Of a DNA stretch of 10,518 bases, positions 5,773 to 10,518 are shown one piece after another. The translations under genes and the position numbers were made by a program. The first letter of the stretch is position 1, and each line of letters starts with the position of its first letter. Under the pieces are notes generated by a model that was not told the origin of the DNA, searched no databases, and worked only from the letters and a program-made list of their open reading frames with translations. Source of the stretch: Chromatiaceae bacterium (GTDB taxonomy: Bacteria; Pseudomonadota; Gammaproteobacteria; Chromatiales; Chromatiaceae); assembly GCA_012962365.1 (NCBI GenBank), contig DTXR01000605.1:1-10518 (forward strand). The letters are read 5' to 3'.

Positions 5773-6673
5773 AGCTTTCTCTTCTTTCCCCGAACTCGTA
5801 CAACAGCAATCCCGTAAGAATCAGCAGGGTGCCGGCCACCACCGCCCAGGTCAGGCTTTCAGCATTCAGCCAGCGTCCCAGCCACAGCGCCAGGATAGGT
5901 GTTATGAGCGTCAGCAGCGCGACGCGGGTGGCGTCCACATGGCGCAACACCCAGAAGAACGCGGCAAAACCCAGCACCGTGGCGACTACCCCCAGATACA
6001 GGATCGACCATCCTGCGCGCACGGGTATCTGTTGCGGCCAGGGCTCCTGCACGACGGACCAGGTCAACAGATACAAAGGCACCGCCACCAACAGTCCCCC
6101 GGCTACGATCACCAGACCGTGAGCCTGGAATCCGAGGTACTTGGTCCAGACGGTGCTGGCGGAATGCAGGGTGACGGCAAGCAGCAGCGCAACCACACCG
6201 TACCAGGCATGTTCCGAGAAATGCAGGCTGCCATAGAAGACCACTACCAGTCCCAGGATACCCGTGAACACGCCAATCAGACGGGCGCCACCGAGCGGCT
6301 TCTCCCCCAGGAACCGCCGCGCCATGAGCCCGGTTACGATGGGCGTCAACCCAAACAATACCGATATCCAGCCTGAAGGAATATACTGCGCCCCCCAGTA
6401 CACGCACAGCATGGCGCCATAGATGCCCAGGCCGGCAGCCAGATAGGTAAGCACCGCCTGGCGGTGCCATTTCATGGTCAGGCCCATGAACCACAGTAGC
6501 GGCAGACAGATCGCCAGGCCGATGAGCATGCGCGCCGTCACCCCGAACAGATAGCTGATATCCGTGGCGCTCCACTGGATGGCCAGCGGTGTGGTGCTCC
6601 AGATAATCACCACCGCCAGGTAGCTGGCCTGGATCTTTTGTTTCAGTTCCATGAAAGCGCGACCGAGGCACAT
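5771..6673 (-). CDS. EamA/DMT-family transporter
   Basis: An inner-membrane protein of the drug/metabolite transporter superfamily; such proteins often export amino acids or other metabolites, and the substrate cannot be told from sequence. The 300 residues form about ten hydrophobic helices in two tandem EamA repeats (roughly 16-147 and 157-292). Repeat hallmarks are WSTTPLAIQW (25-34), GLTPIVTGLMARRFLGEKP (108-126) and the matching TLITPILALWLGRWLNAE (255-272), each followed by a glycine-rich helix. The start is uncertain: ATG 6673 gives the longest form, while ATG 6652 (residue 8) would give a 293-residue protein with the usual short N-terminus. Neither has a recognisable Shine-Dalgarno. 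It is divergent from the large PEPCK-like gene across a 202-base AT-rich gap and convergent with the CLC gene, so it is probably monocistronic. Confidence 0.93.
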   Translation of the reverse strand: MCLGRAFMELKQKIQASYLAVVIIWSTTPLAIQWSATDISYLFGVTARMLIGLAICLPLLWFMGLTMKWHRQAVLTYLAAGLGIYGAMLCVYWGAQYIPSGWISVLFGLTPIVTGLMARRFLGEKPLGGARLIGVFTGILGLVVVFYGSLHFSEHAWYGVVALLLAVTLHSASTVWTKYLGFQAHGLVIVAGGLLVAVPLYLLTWSVVQEPWPQQIPVRAGWSILYLGVVATVLGFAAFFWVLRHVDATRVALLTLITPILALWLGRWLNAESLTWAVVAGTLLILTGLLLYEFGERRES

Positions 6674-6706
6674 TCAAGAACTTTATTTAATTTGTTTCTG
6701 TTAGCC

Positions 6707-6731
6707 ATTGAAAAAACTGTTTTTTATCAAT
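6707..6731. promoter_or_regulatory. AT-rich dyad in the divergent intergenic region
   Basis: ATTGA (6707-6711) and TCAAT (6727-6731) are inverted, with an A-run (6712-6716) and a T-run (6720-6725) between them that extend the pairing with a small bulge. TTGAAA (6708-6713) could also be a -35 for the rightward gene, with ATTAAT (6730-6735) as a poor -10. This may be an operator or simply curved AT-rich promoter DNA; the surrounding 6674-6760 is much richer in A+T than the genes. Confidence 0.4.
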
Positions 6732-6799
6732 TAATAACGCACTCAACAAAGGGTTTCATTCCGCGGCCACACTTGAACCTGTGCCCCAATTCGGGCAAC

Positions 6800-6834
6800 C
6801 TTACCGGCTCATTGTCCAATTGAACAGCGGTAAG
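6800..6834. promoter_or_regulatory. Nested dyad upstream of the PEPCK-like gene
   Basis: An outer perfect inverted repeat, CTTACCG (6800-6806) and CGGTAAG (6828-6834), encloses a 14-base palindrome TGTCCAATTGAACA (6813-6826) that has one mismatched pair. As RNA the outer arms could form a 7-bp stem; as DNA the inner palindrome looks like a dimeric regulator's half-sites centred on CAATTG. It ends 41 bases before the start codon. No protein is assignable. Confidence 0.45.
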
Positions 6835-6847
6835 TGCCACGAAGTTT

Positions 6848-6864
6848 GGGTGCTACCCGGAGGT
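6848..6864 (+). promoter_or_regulatory. Small hairpin abutting the Shine-Dalgarno of the PEPCK-like gene
   Basis: GGGT (6848-6851) pairs with ACCC (6855-6858) around GCT, directly followed by the Shine-Dalgarno GGAGGT (6859-6864). The distance to ATG 6876 is 11 bases, longer than optimal. No better start lies closer, and the next in-frame ATG (residue 25) has no ribosome binding site. Confidence 0.5.
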
Positions 6865-6875
6865 ATTAAGAGATC

Positions 6876-9800
6876 ATGGATCTCCAACGGGCTCTTGGTC
6901 TGGATCTGCCAGACATCAGTATAAAAAAAGAACGAAAAAAGCTTCACATGTACATCAACCTGAAGCTGGCCTCTTCCGGCCAGCCGACCTGCGCCGACGG
7001 CTATGCGACCGCCTTTCTGTCGACTGCAGACGATTTGTTGCGTACTTACCGGGAAAAGAACCGGTTGCTCACGGATTATCGCTGCCCGGTCGACCAGCGT
7101 ATCGAAAATTTCCTGCGTGACTATCTTGGCGATCTGCAGGGCATGGACATGCCCAGGCTTCCCAGCAACACCTTTGTGCTGGATCGTCACGGCGTCGCCC
7201 GTGAACTCTCCCTGCCCATGGGCAAGGACGAGTTCAAATCCGACATCGTCTCCAGCTATCGCGTGAAACAGGGGGTGCTGCACAACCCCGCCAGTGACCG
7301 CCGCACTACGAAAGGCTCGTTCCACATTGCCGAAGGCGGCCTGCCCATTCCCGGCGACAAGAAAGCGGTGCCCAGGAACGTGTTCGCCGCCATGCTGGGC
7401 CACGCCATGACACCACCGGAGTCCCTGCTGACACTGCCATTCACCGCCGAGGTGGAAACCCCGGCACGCATGTTCGTGTCCCTGCTGCTGCGTCCGGTGG
7501 TTTGCCCGGAAATTCCCGGCATGGATGCGGAAAAAACCATGGAGATCCGTTTCTTCGCCCCCGGCAACCTGGTGAGCAACCTGGATTTCGTAGAGAGCAT
7601 CTTCGGCAACGGCGGCAATCCGTATCTTCCCAAGTTCGATGCCGCCCTGGACGTGGAACATTGGACCGGTCATACGGGCTGCGTGATTCTCGCCCCGCAC
7701 CTGGTCAACTTCACCAAGAAGGAACTGGGCCTGCCCCACTGGGACGATGCTTCTGAACGCCAGCGCAGGGAAGACATGTGCTGGAAAGCCGAAGACGAGC
7801 TGTACAATGACGGCCAGGCTTTCAAGATCACAGCCCGTGACGAACGCGGAGTCATCGTGACCATCCTCGCCGACAACTACTACGGTTACTGCAAGAAAGA
7901 AGTAAAAACCCAGATCGGCTACTCCGCAAACCTGTTCGGCCTAGCGGAAGAGGAACATGCCGGTGGCGCCCTGGCCTTCCCGCGCCGCAACCACGGCGAG
8001 GAATTCGGCGTGGACAGCCGCACCCGCGACCCCAACTACAGTTTCAGGGAAATGGTCGAAAACTACGGCTCGATCATGAAGGTCAAATCCAAGGGCTACG
8101 GCATCGACAGGAAATTCCCCGATGTCATCTATGTGCCGCAGGATCTGCGCATGAATCTCAACAAGCAGATCATTACCTGGTGGAAAGACGGCGAGAAACA
8201 GCAGATCCGCCTGCAACCGGGCAAGATCTATGTTCAGCCCAACGGCTACAAGATCGAAATGAAAAAACACCCCGGCGCACCTTCCTGGCGCCTGGTGGGC
8301 ACCGATCCCGAAGGCACCTTCTGCCACAAGCCCAGCACGGTTTCCGGCGGTGGCAAGTCGGAGATTTCCAAGTCCCTGAACGATGCTGTTATTTATTCAC
8401 CGCTGTTCGTGGATGAACTGCAGGCAGACCTGGATCGGGTGCAGGAGATTTTCGACCGGGACTACAGCGACCGCTTACGCCCCGAACATGCAGACGAAGA
8501 CCGCGACCCCACGCGCAAGCCCCTGAGCGAAGAGCGCAGCCTGGGTTCGGTCATCAAGCTGCTCACGCCTTCGTCCAGTTACACCGATGAATACAACGAG
8601 TGGCTGGATTCCATACCCCCGCGTATCCTCGCCCTGGTGCTCATGATCAAGCGCTTCTATCGCCAGGAATGGGGCACCCGGTGGCGCGAGCACCTCACGG
8701 TGGACATGGTGGACGGCGCCCCCGGCCACGAGCTGAAGCTGCATGACCGCAAGGTGATCGCCTCCTATCTGAGAGTCGGTTTCGACCGCGCCAACAAATG
8801 GCGCGTATTCAAGGTGCGTCAGGATTTCATTGCGGCGGAAAAGGTGCAGATGGAGGACGATATCAGCGCCTCCGTCGTCGTGCCTGCACGCAATATCGTG
8901 AACTGCCGCCCCGGCGCAGAAGACCAGACCCACAGCGTCAAGCTGGTCAAGAACTGCGAATACCGCCTGTTCCAGCGCCCGGATGATGCGGTCATTCCCG
9001 GTTATGACAAGCAGACCGAACAGGACATGGCCAAATCCGGTAACTTCCTGGCCAATTACGAGCCCCTGCAGGGCGGTTCGCTTGCGACCGTCGTGGAAGA
9101 CGTGATGACCCTGTGCAGCTTCACGCCGCCCATGCGCAAACTGCTGGAATCGGTGTACAAGAAGGGCAAGGGTTATGTGGTTTCTTCCGCCCATCCACGG
9201 CTGGTGGACGGCGAGCCTTCCAAGAACCCGAGATACCTTCAGACCCGTCCGGATCTGCTCAACCCCATACGCAAGTATGTAGCGGAAATCGGCGCCAGGC
9301 TACACCGCAAACTGCCGCTGGATCAGCCCCTGTGCCAACCCGTCGATGCGGTATTGGCAGGCCGTCGCAACAACCCGCCCGAGCCTGGTATTCGTCCCCT
9401 CGCGGTGTACAACCCTATCCATTACCAGGAACTGCCCGAGCTGTTCATGGACTTCATCTGCTCCCTCACCGGCAAGTCGCCCTCGACTACCGGCGCCGGC
9501 AGCGAAGGCGCGCTCACTAAAGGCCCGTTCAATGCTCTGCGCCCGACAGCAGACCTGAACAACGCCCTGGTGTCGTTCATTCTCACCGGCTATGCGGGCT
9601 ACTCCAGCTCTGCGGGCTTCATCGGGCCGGATCTGCGCGTCGATCACGACATCAGCCTGCTGATTCCGGAAATCTGGGCGCGCCTGCACAGCAGTCAGAG
9701 CGATCCAAAGGCGCTGATCGAACACGGCTATCTCGAACCCCTGAATGATTTCGAACACAAAGGGGAAAAAGTGCTGGCCAGCCGCCTTGGCTATCGCATC

Positions 9801-10382
9801 ACCGACCGTTTCGTACATGGCTTCCTGGGCAAGATCTTTGACAACCCCAACCAGGTTTTCACCGACGAGATCCTCAAGCCCGAGACCCAGGATATGGACG
9901 TGTTCGCCGACGGCATAGGCAATATCGTGGAAGCGCAGCGCAAGGTGGCTCAGCGCTATCTGGACGACGGCTCCGTGGAAGAGGCCTGCCCTCCCCTGCG
10001 CGCGCTGCTGTACATCATGGCCACTGGCGAATACGAAGGGAAAGATGCACATCACCCGGACATCCGCGCCATGTTCACCCGCGAGTACCTGCTGGACTCC
10101 GACTGGTATCGTGAGCGCCTGGAGGTCAAGCAGCAACGCGATATCAATCTCTGGGAGCGCCACATCAACTCCCTGGAAACCTTCCTCAACCAGCCCGGCC
10201 ATGAAGATGAGGCCCAGCGCCTGAACATTCACGAACGCCTGGCAGATGCCAGGGCCCGGCTGGATGCCTTGCGCAGCCCGGAATACCTGCAGACACTGAC
10301 AGGCACCATCGGCGCCGACCCGCTGCGGCCTTCCCTCAGCGAGGATGCAACATCCAGAAACGAACAGCGCAAGGTCGCGTAA
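6876..10382 (+). CDS. Putative PPi-type phosphoenolpyruvate carboxykinase (1168 residues)
   Basis: Best match from memory is the pyrophosphate-dependent PEP carboxykinase family (EC 4.1.1.38: PEP + CO2 + phosphate = oxaloacetate + PPi), known from Entamoeba and some actinobacteria, whose members are of this unusual size, about twice the length of ATP- or GTP-PEPCK. The protein has no signal peptide or membrane helix, so it is cytoplasmic. Visible landmarks are the glycine-rich phosphate-binding-like STVSGGGKSEISKSL (487-501, Lys494), preceded by RLVGTDPEG (472-480), and a very conserved-looking block SLTGKSPSTTGAG (863-875) followed by TKGPFNAL (881-888). After these come LTGYAGYSSSAGFIGP (903-918) and VDHDISLLIPE (922-932). 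The C-terminal end (about 1080-1135) is charged and helical. The start at 6876 follows GGAGGT by 11 bases. It is monocistronic within the window and followed by REP-like hairpins. The alternative is a large conserved protein of unknown function with a PEPCK-like core. Confidence 0.7.
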   Translation: MDLQRALGLDLPDISIKKERKKLHMYINLKLASSGQPTCADGYATAFLSTADDLLRTYREKNRLLTDYRCPVDQRIENFLRDYLGDLQGMDMPRLPSNTFVLDRHGVARELSLPMGKDEFKSDIVSSYRVKQGVLHNPASDRRTTKGSFHIAEGGLPIPGDKKAVPRNVFAAMLGHAMTPPESLLTLPFTAEVETPARMFVSLLLRPVVCPEIPGMDAEKTMEIRFFAPGNLVSNLDFVESIFGNGGNPYLPKFDAALDVEHWTGHTGCVILAPHLVNFTKKELGLPHWDDASERQRREDMCWKAEDELYNDGQAFKITARDERGVIVTILADNYYGYCKKEVKTQIGYSANLFGLAEEEHAGGALAFPRRNHGEEFGVDSRTRDPNYSFREMVENYGSIMKVKSKGYGIDRKFPDVIYVPQDLRMNLNKQIITWWKDGEKQQIRLQPGKIYVQPNGYKIEMKKHPGAPSWRLVGTDPEGTFCHKPSTVSGGGKSEISKSLNDAVIYSPLFVDELQADLDRVQEIFDRDYSDRLRPEHADEDRDPTRKPLSEERSLGSVIKLLTPSSSYTDEYNEWLDSIPPRILALVLMIKRFYRQEWGTRWREHLTVDMVDGAPGHELKLHDRKVIASYLRVGFDRANKWRVFKVRQDFIAAEKVQMEDDISASVVVPARNIVNCRPGAEDQTHSVKLVKNCEYRLFQRPDDAVIPGYDKQTEQDMAKSGNFLANYEPLQGGSLATVVEDVMTLCSFTPPMRKLLESVYKKGKGYVVSSAHPRLVDGEPSKNPRYLQTRPDLLNPIRKYVAEIGARLHRKLPLDQPLCQPVDAVLAGRRNNPPEPGIRPLAVYNPIHYQELPELFMDFICSLTGKSPSTTGAGSEGALTKGPFNALRPTADLNNALVSFILTGYAGYSSSAGFIGPDLRVDHDISLLIPEIWARLHSSQSDPKALIEHGYLEPLNDFEHKGEKVLASRLGYRITDRFVHGFLGKIFDNPNQVFTDEILKPETQDMDVFADGIGNIVEAQRKVAQRYLDDGSVEEACPPLRALLYIMATGEYEGKDAHHPDIRAMFTREYLLDSDWYRERLEVKQQRDINLWERHINSLETFLNQPGHEDEAQRLNIHERLADARARLDALRSPEYLQTLTGTIGADPLRPSLSEDATSRNEQRKVA

Positions 10383-10411
10383 TCGGCGGCGTTTGAAAGC
10401 CATCGAGCTTT

Positions 10412-10435
10412 GGATTCCGGCGTATGCCGGAATTC
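10412..10435. repeat. REP-like hairpin, copy 1
   Basis: ATTCCGGC (10414-10421) pairs with GCCGGAAT (10426-10433) around GTAT; a G-U and a G-C pair extend the stem to 10 bp. It lies 30 bases after the stop of the PEPCK-like gene, just behind a smaller dyad AAAGC/GCTTT (10396-10411). It may help end or stabilise that transcript. Its orientation is opposite to copy 2. Confidence 0.75.
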
Positions 10436-10465
10436 AAGGAAGCTCTGATTAACTCCATTTTCGTC

Positions 10466-10485
10466 ATCCCGGCGAATGCCGGGAT
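10466..10485. repeat. REP-like hairpin, copy 2
   Basis: ATCCCGGC (10466-10473) pairs with GCCGGGAT (10478-10485) around GAAT, flanked by CGTC on the left and CCAG on the right. The form CGTCATCCCGGCGAATGCCG is typical of dispersed intergenic palindromes in proteobacteria. It is inverted relative to copies 1 and 3. Confidence 0.8.
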
Positions 10486-10506
10486 CCAGTAGAATCAACC
10501 ACATAG

Positions 10507-10518
10507 ATTCCGGCCTTC
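10507..10518. repeat. REP-like hairpin, copy 3, cut by the window end
   Basis: ATTCCGGC at 10507-10514 repeats the left arm of copy 1 and is followed by CTTC. The right arm would lie beyond the window. Together the three copies form an alternating array with roughly 20-30 bases between hairpins. Confidence 0.55.

Noticed and set aside
9300..10403. A 367-codon minus-strand frame opposite the PEPCK-like gene
   Set aside because: Antisense shadow with no recognisable motif or ribosome binding site; the sense frame is continuous over 1168 residues.
10229..10504. A 91-codon minus-strand frame at the right end
   Set aside because: It starts in the REP-like hairpins (LDPGIRRDDE is their typical translation) and runs antisense into the PEPCK-like gene.

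Overview
The window reads as an ordinary chromosomal stretch of a GC-rich proteobacterium. I favour a gammaproteobacterium, or a betaproteobacterium of the sulfur-oxidising or otherwise autotrophic kind. That placement rests on remembered family resemblance (a long MetA form, a CBS-tailed CLC protein, proteobacterial REP-like hairpins), not on a search. The coding regions are GC-rich and densely packed. No phage, transposase, CRISPR array or plasmid gene is visible.

Layout. Positions 1-132 hold a GC-rich hairpin repeat and a promoter. Positions 133-209 are a tRNA-Arg(CCU) with encoded CCA. After a structured 259-base leader comes adk (469-1113), an adenylate kinase with a four-cysteine zinc LID. 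A bidirectional terminator (1130-1169) separates it from a minus-strand cluster read from 3934 down to 1185: a P-loop ATPase/kinase-like protein, homoserine O-acyltransferase MetA (coupled to the ATPase by a 1-base TGATG overlap), and a proline-rich exported protein of unknown function. Divergent from this cluster, with only 44 bp between, is a CLC-family chloride transporter or channel with a C-terminal CBS region (3979-5745). It converges with an EamA/DMT-family transporter (5771-6673, minus). A 202-base AT-rich divergent intergenic region containing several dyads leads to a 1168-residue protein (6876-10382) that I assign, with moderate confidence, to the pyrophosphate-type phosphoenolpyruvate carboxykinases. 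The window ends in an array of alternating REP-like hairpins (10412-10518).

How the genes relate. The ATPase-MetA pair is very probably one transcript and belongs to methionine biosynthesis; the proline-rich gene may be its distal member. The two transporters look like independent units. Adenylate kinase (adenylate balance) and the putative PPi-PEPCK (pyrophosphate-linked C3/C4 carbon flow) both belong to central energy metabolism, but nothing shows that they are co-regulated.

Most worth following up: the giant PEPCK-like protein and its dyad-rich leader, the uncharacterised ATPase translationally coupled to MetA, the non-canonical acyl-CoA specificity residue in MetA, and the CLC protein that keeps the gating glutamate but lacks the internal proton glutamate and the central Ser and Tyr.
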